From positions 56,702,407 through 56,766,406 of the forward strand of contig CM042089.1 of assembly GCA_023512835.1 (NCBI GenBank): a stretch of 64,000 bases of DNA, read 5' to 3'. The notes below the pieces were generated by a model. The model was not told the origin of the DNA, ran no database searches, and saw only the letters and a program-made list of their open reading frames with translations. Source of the DNA: Taxillus chinensis. Its lineage: Eukaryota > Streptophyta > Magnoliopsida > Santalales > Loranthaceae. Position numbers and translations under genes: made by a program. Below, piece after piece: positions 33,781 to 45,997 of the stretch; the first letter of the stretch is position 1, and each line of letters starts with the position of its first letter.

Positions 33781-36700
33781 TCCCTCCCCCTAAGACTTTT
33801 CGTCCTCGAAAAGAAATGACATACGAGGAAAACAAACACAAGCTACCCATTTGCCACCGGCGAGTCAACACCCAAATGGGTCATACACCGGCACAAGACA
33901 TAACAAGACATAACAAGGTACCACCATAATCCATAACCACATGCCTCACAATAATGCATATAACACATATCCGCATGTCGCAAATACACATCTCAAAACA
34001 CATCACAATGAAGAACATATGTCTAAAAGACAAAACCAATACACCAAATCATACACACTAATACAAGAAAACACATCACAATCCTTGGCCAACACCACCA
34101 AACCACCTCCCACTCTTAAGGTTGTTCGTCCTCAACAACGCTGGGTGTTCTCACGATCATGGACTCACATTCCATGTCTCCGCCGGGGACGTGTCGGCCC
34201 CTAAAAGACAACACACCTTCCAAAAGCACATGCTGAGGCACATCGCCCACAACCATTCACATACCCGGACCGAAGATATCACACCATAACACACATGAAG
34301 GTACGTACCCGCGGACCCATACAACACAGCATGATAGGGAAACACATATTCGAATCCACAAACAACCATTGTTCTCCTCACCTACACATGTCACAAGTAT
34401 TCACATGTCACGACGTAAAGACATATACGCCCATCACCAACACGTTTAACGGATCACATAGGTCACGAGCAACTCACATCATAAACACCACCACAAGGAA
34501 CAACTCACAAAACAAAACACTACTACACGTTTAACGTTCCACGCCCATTCACCATCATTATAAACTCATCCGCAGGAGTTTCCCACAACCTTCCCACCTT
34601 TGGACTTTTCGTCCCCGAAAAGAGAAACCAAGTAGAAACAACGCGAAAAGATCAAAGCAACACATAATGTAGTCATTACCACAAATGTTGGAGATGCCAA
34701 CTCGCGGCATGATGGGACCAACACTCCACAACGTAAAATACCCAACAATTGGGAGTTGAAGTCAGGGGGGGGGGGGGGGGGGGGGGGGACGGCAGCCTCT
34801 GTGGGGGAAGACAAACCAAAAAAAAAAACACAATGCGAGGTCACAATGAAACACAAACAAATAGGATAGCATGATGCAAACCACAATCACATTCCCACCC
34901 AGGGAGCTCACCTAACCATCATCACTGCGAAAACCACCTCACTCAAGAGAACATTGAAACCCCACCAACGCCAATGGTGACGCGAACGAGTACAAGCCTA
35001 GACATAGAAACACGAGAATGGAGGGCCCTTAACCACTCGGTCGCATCAACCCGGCGCCCAACGGAGTCCAAGGATGCACTAAAAACGGGAAGAAAGCACC
35101 ACACACACAACCATGGTAAGACCAAAACCCCTATCGGTATCACTAGTCACCGACTTTGAGAATCGACCCCTTGATCACGGTCAAACAGAGATCCGCCAAG
35201 GTCCCACACCCCTTCTCAACCGAGGCTTACCGTACACCCAAGAGATAATGCCTTACCAAGTCGGCGACGGACCACGCGATAGGAATCCCTTGACGCCAAG
35301 TAGAGAACATCATAGTCCCCCCCCACACCGAAACGCTCCTATCCGCACCCGACCACAATGGAATCCTCGTGTCACCACTCACAGTCCAAGAAAATCCCTT
35401 GCCTCCAAGACATACTCCACCTCATGGCCCACCAACTCCGCTATATCAACTAACGTTTTATCTCAACACACCAGCAAAACACTCAAATGGACCAAGAAAT
35501 ACTCGGGCTCTAGCCGCGCCAATATGGTCACCGCATTCCTCCGGGTAGGCACAAGAAACGAGGCAGCAAACTCCTTTTCGGGACATTCACGTAGCTCCCA
35601 AACACACCAACACTTTGATGGCGTGGACCATGTCACTTACCGCATCAAAACGCACACGAAAGACTTTCAAGAAGAACATAGTAGCATGAGGACCCCATGG
35701 TAGCCGCGGACACAAATCTCCCCCAAAGGGGTAAGCATTAATACCCCTTACAAGCAAAACTCACATCCGACTTCATTTAGTGAATCACAACGCATCAATA
35801 CTTTCACACTTTAACGTAGCATGCCATCACATGTGACAAGGAATAACATCAACATTACACATAACACCCCTCTTCATCCCACACCGCCATAATATGCGCA
35901 TGCATCACCTCTTACTCCTCTGCATATGAAGCCACGAGGCCCACACATAAGAACTTTGCTACTCCTTTAGTACTATGTAACACACACAACAAAACAAAGC
36001 AACCACAACACACGAAATAAACTACCGTGTAGAACACATGTAAGAGAGGACATACTAGTCCCCACCTCCTTGCCTCTTTTAAGCCTATTACCCACACGAC
36101 ATGGATTAACTAATGGTCCTACCACCAGGAATACATCCCCACCCCTCGAAAGATGTCTCCAAATTATGGGGAAAAACCCAAACAAGGCCTCCCAATCTCA
36201 CTTGCTTGCCTCGCTTACCGATTGGGTTCACCGGGCACGATCCTATAAACTTACTCTAACCTAGTTCCGAACTCATCACATTTTTATACATACGCAAACC
36301 CATTTCACCACATATCCTTGAACATTACCCAAGGTCTTTCACACACCACCAAGCATGACACGTGGTCAATGTTTGGCCGCCCAAGGATTTGCCCATTTCC
36401 ATAGGACACCCTAAGAATCTTAAAACCACATACCACTCTGCCAATCAATTTAGATTTCAAGACTCAAGGGGTGGGTTATACTAGTGGCAAGTTCCTCCCT
36501 CAACCTTGACACTTGGAAAGGTTACCAAAAGAACATCCTTCTTAAGTAAGCACATCTACGAAACCTCTACTCACAAGAAAACACATTTCTATTACTCAAA
36601 GGTTGCCACGTGGGTCACACCTACCCACAAGCCACTAACTCATGCCTCCGGCCTCCTAGGCTAGCTAGGCCAGGTAATCTCACCTATGCTAGAGTATTAG

Positions 36701-38428
36701 GGGTAACACAAGAACATTTATTACTTTCCTCACACACGGGCGCCCAAAATTGACTACCACACGAAGATGCAATTAACACTTTAGACCGCATTAAAACCAC
36801 CGGCTCTTTCCAATAACCATTCATTAGTAATTTATTAGTCTTTTGGTATCATATATATATTTTATTTATTTATTTTACTCATTTATTCTCTAGTAGGTCC
36901 CCACTACGTCCATCCAAAATGGTAACTCAAACGACCTTCTAAGCCTCACCCAACACAAAACAGTGGCTCAAGAGCCCACCCAGTAAAATTAGTGGCTAAA
37001 TGCAACAATCAAAGGTTCACCCACCTCACCTAATCCGAGACGAGACTTAACCGATCACTATCATTAAAGGAATATGCTACCACCACTAAACAAGAATCTT
37101 AACACGCAAGAATCAAAATCGTACCCTGACTAAGGAAAGTTCGCCATGCTCTCCTCCTAGCCTCACTTGAATTTTGCTTTGTCCCTAGCTCGTTGAGCCG
37201 CCTTTCTAGCACCATGACTTGCTTCACCAAAACAGGTGTCCGGAGATGTCCTACTTTTCCATGACGCAACACTAGTACTTCTTCCGCCATACTCTCTTCC
37301 AATGTCCCGGTTGTCCACTAGAGAAAAAAACAACCCTTTGGGAAACCGGTCTCTCCTCTTGAGCCCCTTTTCTCGCGATCAGGACAACTATGCTTCATTA
37401 ATCTTCACCCAAGATCCCCCGATGATGTGGGTTGATAGCTCTCGACGTACCTCGCTCTTAATCGCTGTCGAATCTCATCCTTCAACTCTTAAATTACCAG
37501 GCTTAAGATGCCAACCTCGCCATGATTATATCATTACTTACATCTGCAGCTCTCCCACTTGCCCTGGGGCTGGGGAGGGGGGCTTCTTTGCTACCTCAAT
37601 AGTTGTCCGGTCACAATTTTCAGAGACATTGGCTCCACGAAAAGGCAGCTCTCTAAGTTATCACTCAATGATCTCAACAATCGCGAGACTGCTACCGACT
37701 AAGCAACTTAAGCTATAACACGCATTATTACCACACAAGTCTATAGGTTCACATTTAACTTAGCTATAAATTTTACATTCCATGCATTGCTCATAACCTC
37801 GTTTATGCACACCATACCAAACAAATCACATGTTCCACACGAACACCAACATTATTACATGTTTAATTTAATGTCTTTATTTATTTATTTATTTCTTTAT
37901 TATTATTATTTTATTTTGTTAAGGACGAGGTTTCCAAGCCACAAGTTCCCAAGCGGGTGTTCAATTCCACAATTTCCTTTCCTTGCTTTCTGCTCGAATC
38001 ATCACAAAATTTCGTAGTGCACAATTGAAACTTTATCACGTTCAAACCATTTATCCATACAATTACACACACCGCACACATTTCGTTCTCATTAAACCAC
38101 ATTGCACAAACAAGAATTCCACAAGCACACGACTTCAAGTTGTCATAAAATCGAGTTAATCGAGTTGCACAATTTAAAACATGTTCTTCATATTTTCTCT
38201 CACATGCTTTATCTTGGTTACCCACACATCACACAAAGACAACAAAGCAACTAGTGCCCTAATGCCAAGCAGCAAATCCTACCTCGGTCCGGACTACCCC
38301 AAGTACACCTTAGAGGCTCAAAGAGGACCGTGTTGATCGAGCACGTCCCTCCAGGTTCCTCCAAAGGACTCAAGATAACCGGATCCGCCCATTACCCTAG
38401 GCCAACTAGACCATGCTCGATACCATAT
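33781..38428 (-). pseudogene. Tekay element C internal region, heavily shredded gag-pol
   Basis: The minus strand has a polypurine tract and hairpin (33781-33818). A chromodomain tail is recognisable by alignment to element A (34110-34190; GGACGAACAA, GAGTCCATGATC), and integrase-like words occur near 35170-35400 (GATTCCATTG, TTTGACCGTGATC). The tRNA-Met site near 38411-38425 reads TGGTATCGAGCATGG. No long frame survives. It is about 950 bases shorter than the internal region of A. A second box like the one before the polypurine tract, CTTTTCGGGGACGAAAAG, lies near 34600, and a run of 24 G at 34765-34788. Forward ORFs in this stretch are chance. Confidence 0.8.
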
Positions 38429-40321
38429 TGTCACGCCCGGATTTCCAACCCGAGGAAACCGGTACGTGACTCCCTTTTTACCCACACGGAGGGCAAAGGG
38501 GTAGGATACAACATACACTTCACATTTTATTTTCAGAGACCAAAATCACATAATTATTAAATTCAAACCACATGCCTTTATTATGTTTCAAACTTCATTG
38601 ACGGGGAGTGGGGGGCTCATGAGGTAACAAAATTACATAACACAAATTACATAACATAAACAAGAAAGTAAATAAGGTCTTCCACCTTGGTGTTCCCACC
38701 TAACGCCTGTAGGTTCCGTAAAGAAAACAACATGGTAGGAGGGGTGGCAACCACAATTTGGGGATCATGTCCCCAACCCATCCCAGCACCCGATATCTAC
38801 ATGCCTTGTGTACAAGTGTCGTGTCGTGATACAATTATTCCACCGATATAGTTACGGGCCATGACAAGAAACACAATCATACATGGGCTGGTACATAAAC
38901 ATTCCCGAGCTCCACACCACCGGGTTCCACAAAACACCGGCTTCCACCTCCACCACCGGGTTCCACAAAATTGGGCTTCCACCCCACCGGGTTCCATAAA
39001 CTCCCTTCCACAGCACCGGGTTCCATAAACGTCCCGGCTTCCACACACCGGGTTCCACAAAAAGTCCCCGGCTCCACAGCCCACCGGGTGTACAAGCAAA
39101 CACGCAGACACATGGCCATACAGGCATAACATCAAACACTTAGTATGTTAGTCACACGGAAAACATCGAACACTTAGCATGCATATACCACAAGCTCATA
39201 AACTCGCCCACACAAACATAATCTAACACACCGGACGGGTGGCCTCACGGGCATTACCTCAAACACATAACATGCACACCCCTCACGGGCTTTACCTCAA
39301 ACACATAACATGCACACGCCTCACGAGCATAATGTCAAACATAAACAGTGCACGGCCTGGCGGGGCATAATGTCAAACACATAACATGCACAAACCACCC
39401 ACCTCGGAAATCACACCAATCGCCTCGAAGGCCAACATCCATATAGGAGATCACACCTATATGGATTACATATGTATATATAAACAGATACGGATTACCG
39501 CCGCCTAGGACCCTGGGGGGGGGAGGGATTAGGAAGAAACAGAACCCCTCCTTAAAGCATCTCCTTGCTCTTCCGCGCCAAACGCCGTCCCCCCACGCCA
39601 GATGCTCCGCAGAACCAAAGACCCCCTTCCCTCTCTCTCCTAGCTCTCTCTCTCTCTGAGCGTTTGCAAAGGAACACAAGAACCCTAAACTCAAACTCAA
39701 GCCCTCCTTATATAGACACCATCCACATCAAAACGACGTAGTTTTGATTAAGTAAACCCCAGGATCAAAACGACGTAGTTTTGATCACACAAGTTAGACC
39801 TTTCCGCACCCATATAGCCAAAAACTCGGATGGTCCTTTGGAGAAAGATCATTAGAATGACAAAACCAAGGGAACCATGCAAAAATACACTGCACGCCAA
39901 TTTGCACGCCATTCCCCAATTGGCGTGCAGCTCCAAATGCACTCAAACTTCACCACAAGTCTCCTTGCATCTTGTAGAGGCCCGAGGAGCAAAAATATGC
40001 TTGCACGTGAAATGGGTGAATTCACGTTCAGCTCCAAATGCTCGAAATTTCGTGGTAGATGAGGACCTCATTCTAAGAAACTTTTGTTCTTGCACGCCAA
40101 TTGTTTGAGGCCATCTACTAGGTCAAAAGTGAGCTCCAAGATCAGCCAAAACGAAAATTTAAACCGCATGAAAACGCATAAGGATCTTCCTAGGGATAAA
40201 TGTACGCTATGGCGCCACGCACTGTCCCCTCTTGGGCTCATCTCTTACCTTAAACTTGTGTACCAACATCCAAGGTGTTTGTGGTTAACTCCTTACACAC
40301 GGGTAACACACGGGTCATTAC
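38429..40321 (-). repeat. Tekay element C, 5' LTR (right, minus orientation)
   Basis: TGTCACGCCC to GGGTCATTAC. It is the cleaner of the two C LTRs. It carries palindromes at 39727-39748 and 39764-39785 and a tandem array (39240-39400). The expected final CA and the target-site repeat are blurred: the join reads CATTACGGGAAG where CATTACA plus TGCGGAAG would be expected. Confidence 0.88.
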
Positions 40322-41461
40322 GGGAAGATAACCAGGATAGTGGAAGTATTTTGTTTTATTATCACAAGATGAATACAACAAAATAGAAGCAAAACTCTCT
40401 TACACTCTGTTTACAAATGAACTCACACACTAGCCAAGTTCTATCTCTAAAGATGATAAAGTTCCTCTATTTTTCGACTTCTTTAACCTCTTTTTTTTTC
40501 TAATGTATAAGTATGAATATTTATACAAAACATTCCTAAGAGACAACCTTGGAACTTGTAGTTCCGGAATGCGTTCCGCACTAACTATCCCTCGGTAATC
40601 TCTCTGCCTTGATTGCTCCAGTTGTGGAGCTCAAGATCTTGGATTTGAAGAGTATAAGTGTCTCTGTGAGTTCCGAGATACAATTAAGGTTGTGTCCACA
40701 TATCCGGATGATCCACGTGTAAGATTCTTCAGGTTCTCAATACATTCGTCTTACATCGGGACACCACGAGCTGATAACTTTAAATGCGGTTTAGTTGGAG
40801 CAGTGTCTTCTTGGTCCGGTGTAATTTTCCTTACTCCGTAGCTAATGAAGCTCGGAACCTTACTCCGTGTCAATGGTTGCTTACTCTGTATCTATTTAAG
40901 ATCTTGGAATCCTTAGTCCGTGTCGGCGCTTCCTTACTCCGCATGTAAGTTCCTTACTCCGTATGTAAGTTCCTTACTCCGTATGTAAGTTCCTTACTCC
41001 GGGCGAGTCTTGAAAAGTCTGATAACTTATTCCGTGTCAGCGCTTTCTTACTCCGCATGTAAGTTCCTTACTCCGTATGTAATTTCCTTACTCCGTATGT
41101 AAGTTCCTTACTCCGTATGTAATTTCCTTACTCCGTATGTAATTTCCTTACTCCGTATGTAATTTCCTTACTCCGTATGTAAGTTCCTCACTCCGGGCGA
41201 GTCTTGAAAAGTCTGATAACTTATTCCGTAGGATTGTTCCTTATTCCGTATGTATTTGTTACTTGGTTATTTACCAAGTGTTTGACGACACTCACTCTTG
41301 TCCGGATCAGGATTATGTATCCTGTCCTTAGCTTTGCTCTCACGAGTGCATCTCTGGATTAATAACATATCTTCTGCAATGATCAAATAAACACAAAAGA
41401 TCTCAGATCAAATTACATAAGGCTTTATCAGCATTATCCAAATTCTGGGTTTGATCCAACA
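40322..41461 (-). repeat. Copia right (5') LTR, second piece
   Basis: Continues the piece at 31883-31992 and ends CCAACA, followed by CGTTT (41462-41466). It contains the 20-base minisatellite (40930-41250). Confidence 0.92.
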
Positions 41462-44151
41462 CGTTTGGCCTGAAGAATGTAGGAGCAACTTATTAGCGAG
41501 CCATGGTGACCCTATTCCATGATATGATACATGAAGAAGTCGAAGTATATATGGATGACATGATAGCCAAATTACGGAGCACTAAAGATCATATTGAAGT
41601 ACTTCACAAGCTTTTCAACAGACTACGGAAATATCAGCTCAAATTGAACCCCGAAAAATGCACTTTCGGATCCATGTTGGGAAAACTATTAGGTTTCGTT
41701 GTGAGCCACAAAGGAGTGGGAATTGATCCAGACAAAGTTCGAGCTATCCAAGGGATGCCCCCAGCACGAACCATCAAGGAGGTTAAAGGATTCCTCGGGC
41801 GATTGAATTACATTGCTCGGTTCATTTCACAATTGACAGCCACATGTGAACCCATCTTCAAGATTTTATGAAAGAATAATACAGAAAGTTGGAATGACAA
41901 GTGTCAAGAAGCCTTTGATAGGATCAAACAATATCTATCTAATTTACCTGTTTTGGTCCCACCAATACCAAACAGACCTTTGATCTTATGCTTGACTGTT
42001 CAGGAGTCCTCAATGGGTTGTGTCTTAGGGCAACATGATTCTACAGGCAAGAAGGAGCTGGCCATTTATTATCTCAGCAAGAAGTTCACTATCAATGAAG
42101 AAAACTATACACCATTGGAAAAGACATGTTGTGCCCTTGTTTGGATAACCAGAAGATTGAGGCAGTACACTCTTTATCATACTACATGGCTGATCTCCAA
42201 GCATGATCCACTCAAATATCTCTTGGAAAAGCCATCCATCTCTGGAAGAATCGCCAAATGGCAGTTGATCTTGTCGGAATATGATATCATCTACGTGCCT
42301 CAGAAAGCCATAAAAGGAAGTGCAATAGCTAATTACTTGGCAGACAAACATTAGAAGATTACGAGCCTATGACTATTGGCCTTCCAGATGAGCACATCAA
42401 CATCATTACAGCTGAAGTATCAGACATGTAAACTATGTGGTTTGATAGAGTTTCCAGTTTTTTGGAACACGGTGTTAGGGCCATCCTGATATCTCCAAAA
42501 GGCGAACATTTCCCAATGGCGGTAAACTTAACCTTCCCTTGTACCAACAATGTAGCGGAATATGAGGCCTGTGTGATGGGGCTTCAAGAAGCAATTAGCA
42601 AAGGAATCAAAAAATTATGAGTGTTTGGTGATTCTGCGCTTATCATTTTTCGAGTAAGGAGAAAATGGGAGACTCGGAACCACAAATTAATCCCATATCA
42701 GAAGCATGTCACAGAGTTAGCTGAGCAGTTTGAAGACATTATATTTGAGCATATGCCCAGGGAGTACAATCAGATTCCCAACGCGCTTGCAACTCTAGCC
42801 TCCCTCCTTCGGCTAGACACAAATTTGGAAGTTCAGTCTTTTGATATTCGCATACAAGATACTCCTTCAAATTGTATGGCCATGAAATACCGAGGAAAAG
42901 CCCTGGTATGATGACATCAGACAGTATTTGTTCAAGCAAGAATACCCAGCGGAGGCCTCTGAGTCTGATAAAAGAAATATCCGAAGATCAGCATCCAATT
43001 ATTACCTTGATGGTCCCATTCTATATAAGCGAAATCATGACATGGTGTTATTGCAGTGTGTGGCAAAAGAAGAGTCGACACAGATAATGAAAGAAGTGCA
43101 CGAAGGGGAATGCAGTTCACATGCAAATGGACATGCATTAACAAGACAAATCATGTGAATGGGCTATTATTGGATCACCATGGAAAAAGATTGTATTGAG
43201 TATGTGCGCAAATGCCTCAAGTGTCAAATTTATGGTGATAAGATCCAAGTACCTCCATCCAAGCTACATGTAATGGTTTCCCCATGGCCATTCTCGCTCT
43301 AGGGTATCGACGTAATTGGACCAATATCTCCGAAAACATCCAATGGTCACCATTTCATCTTATTGGCCATTGATTATTTCACCAAGTGGGTAGAAGCAGC
43401 ATCATATGCTAATGTTACACAAGTCGTGGTGCTTAAATTTTTGCGGAACAACATCATATGTCAATACGGCCTTCCTGAGCAGATCATAACAGACAATGCC
43501 GCCAATCTGAACAGTCGGATGATGGGTAAGTTGTGTGAAACATACAAAATCCAACATCGCAACTCGACCCCCTATCGCCCCAAGATAAATGGAGCAGTAG
43601 AAGCATCCAATAAGAATATCAAGAACATTATCAGAAAGATGATGGAAACATACAAAGATTGGCATGAGAAGCTACCATTTGCCTTGCATGCTTATCGCAC
43701 CTCGGTACGAACATCAACTGGGGCAACTCCATTTTCTTTGGTCTATGGTATAGAGGCAGTCTTACGTGTCAAAGTAGAGATACCTTCCCTCCGAGTCCTC
43801 AAAGATACTCAGCTCGAAGAAGCAGAATGGGCCCAAAGTCGTTATGAGCAGTTGAACTCAATCGAAGGCAAACGCTTGGCAGCTGTTTGCAGAGGACAGC
43901 TATATCAACAGAGAATGATGAACAACTACAATAAAAAGGTGAAGCCCAGAAGCTTTCAAGCAGGTGTCCTCGTCCTCAAGAAGATCTTACCAATTCAACA
44001 TAACCATAGAGGCAAGTGGACTCCCAATTATAAAGGCCCATATGTGGTGAAGAAAGCATTCTCAGGGGGTGCCTTAATCCTTGCCAAAATGGATGGCGGT
44101 GAGCTCCCTAACCCAATGAATAGCGATGCGGTGAAAAAGTTCTATGCTTAA
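41462..44151 (+). pseudogene. Tat/Ogre pol, second part: reverse transcriptase, two RNase H domains, integrase
   Basis: Resumes the reverse transcriptase cut at 20031 (GLKNVGATY, then EVYMDDMIAKL near 41545). RNase H follows (VQESSMGCVLGQHD, NYTPLEKTCCALVW) to about 42350. A second, archaeal-type RNase H (FPCTNNVAEYEACVMGL, VFGDSALI; 42435-42800), the hallmark of the Tat lineage, lies in another frame. Integrase starts near 42900, with its zinc finger (H near 43100, CLKCQ near 43215) and D (GIDVIGPI), D (ITDNAANL) and E (GAVEASNKN), and ends with TAA after KKFYA. Frameshifts lie at about 42351-42435 and 42880-42900; stops include 41869-41871. Confidence 0.92.
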
Positions 44152-45390
44152 CTCTCCTATCCAAATGGGGAGTTGCCTAATCCTTTTTCCTAGACATAGA
44201 AGGAATAAAGCATGACAGTAATGAGCGGACTTGGTGAAAACCAAAAAGGGCATTAAGGGTAGAATATAAAGCTCCAACAATAGACAAAGAAGCGAACAAA
44301 GGCGAACTTGGTGAAAACCTGAAAGGGCACCAAGGGTAAAATACAAAGCCAAAAACAAATCCTGAAGAGCGAAATCAGTAAGAATCTAGAAAGATCAAGA
44401 CCACATAAAATAGGGTCCTTTGCAAACAAAGGAAACAACACCATCTAAAAAACAGGAACTGCACACAGTGGAAGACTTGGTCAAACCTGAGGCATACTTG
44501 AATCAAATTTGTACATTATATTTGTAAAGACTTGTAATTCTGTTTATCAGATTATAACAAGGGGCACCTTCTATGATATAAATATGTTTTGTGGAATTAA
44601 ATTGGAAAAATCCTTTTTGTCCCCCAATCATGCTTCATTAGCTTCATTTCACATTTAATTAGAATTTATAAATTCCCAGTATGCTCCTTTGGCATTGCCT
44701 TACGAGTAGGGTGAAGCAAGGGTGAGGAGATCTCTTTGCTAGGCCCGCTTTGAACAAAACCTCAAAACATCAATCTCATCCTGTCTCAAACACCTCAAAA
44801 CCACAGAGAACCAATACCTTATGCCCATGCCCAAGTCAAGATGGAAGGTCTCCCTAGCCAAAGAGGAAAAAGAGCTCCCCAATAAGTGGGATGTCAACCA
44901 AACTCTCTAGCAGCATTAAAATAAATCCTCAGCCTCTGCATACATCACATTGCATTCCATGCATATTTTGCATACAAGCAATATTTTCTGCAATTTCAGG
45001 AACGTTATGGCCTTTGCAAATCCTAAGAGATCATCCTCAACAAGCTTCTCATCAAACCCTCGAAAGCTTTTATCCAAGAGAGACAACAAGTTGTGATCGC
45101 ACAACAGCATACATTCAGCATTTTCTTCAATTTTAGGAATATTATCGGCTCTGAAGATCCCAATAGATCATCCACAACAAGCTAACCATGCCCTAAAAGC
45201 CTCCATTGTTCAACCATAAAAGTTTTCCTTTGCAATTTCCCCAAAGCTCTCGAAGCACCCTTTCAGCAAATAAACTACGATCTCTTTTCTTCGGGTAACC
45301 TCGTAGAGCGATCTCCTTGAGTGAACTAGCAGAGGGAGCCCATATTGGGTCATTAGCAATTTTCTTCAACAATTATTTACCTTTGTCTAG
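44152..45390 (+). other. 3' untranslated region of the Tat/Ogre element, first part
   Basis: No gene. It holds a tandem pair built on GAACTTGGTGAAAACC, then AAAGGGCA (44225-44345), a form known from Tat 3' regions, and later a diverged repeat of CTCATCAAACCCTCGAAAGC-like words (about 45040-45260). Confidence 0.65.
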
Positions 45391-45860
45391 GCCTTAGATG
45401 CCTTTTCAGTATCTGTCAGGCCTTAGACGCCTTTTCAATTCTTGATTAGGCCTTAGATGCCTTTTCAATTTATGATTGGCCTTAGATGCCTTTTTCAATT
45501 CCTGTCAGACCTTAGATGCCTTTTCTATTTTTGTCAGGCTTTAGATGCCTTTTCAATTCCTGCCAAGCCTTAGATGCCTTTTCAATTCCTATCAAGCCTT
45601 AGATGCCTTTTCAATTCCTATCAAGCCTTAGATGCCTTTTCAATTCCTGTCTGGCTTTAGATGCCTTTTCAATTCCTGTCAGGCCTTAGATGCCTTTTCA
45701 ATTTTTGTCAGGCCTTAAATGCCTTTTCAGTTCATGTTAGGCCTTAAATGCCTTTTCAACTTCTGTCAGGCCTTATATGCCTTTTCCATTCCGGTTAGGC
45801 CTTAGATGCCTCATCAAAATTGTTCAAATTCCATCGGCCTTAGAAGCCTCTTTTCATTCT
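45391..45860 (+). repeat. Minisatellite, about 16 units of 29 bases
   Basis: Units read GGCCTTAGATGCCTTTTCAA followed by a variable nine-base tail (TTCCTGTCA or similar). The core is conserved, the tails vary, and the last units lose order. Tandem arrays in the 3' untranslated region are common in Ogre/Tat elements. Confidence 0.92.
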
Positions 45861-45997
45861 TGGGGACAAATCCAACCATAACATCCTATCCTGCTTCGGC
45901 GCTAGGTAAGACAGGTAAGTGCTCCAACCCATCCAAAATGATTCCTTCTTATCTTTGTACATTGTTTGTTTACAAATAATGCACAAAGAGGGGCAGC
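45861..45997 (+). other. End of Tat internal region and polypurine tract
   Basis: The purine-rich AAAGAGGGGCAGC (45985-45997) sits immediately before the LTR start and is the likely plus-strand primer. Confidence 0.75.

Noticed and set aside
35113..35703. Forward open frame of 196 codons
   Set aside because: It lies antisense to the shredded Tekay C pol and has no recognisable domain; chance frame in a region without reliable sequence.
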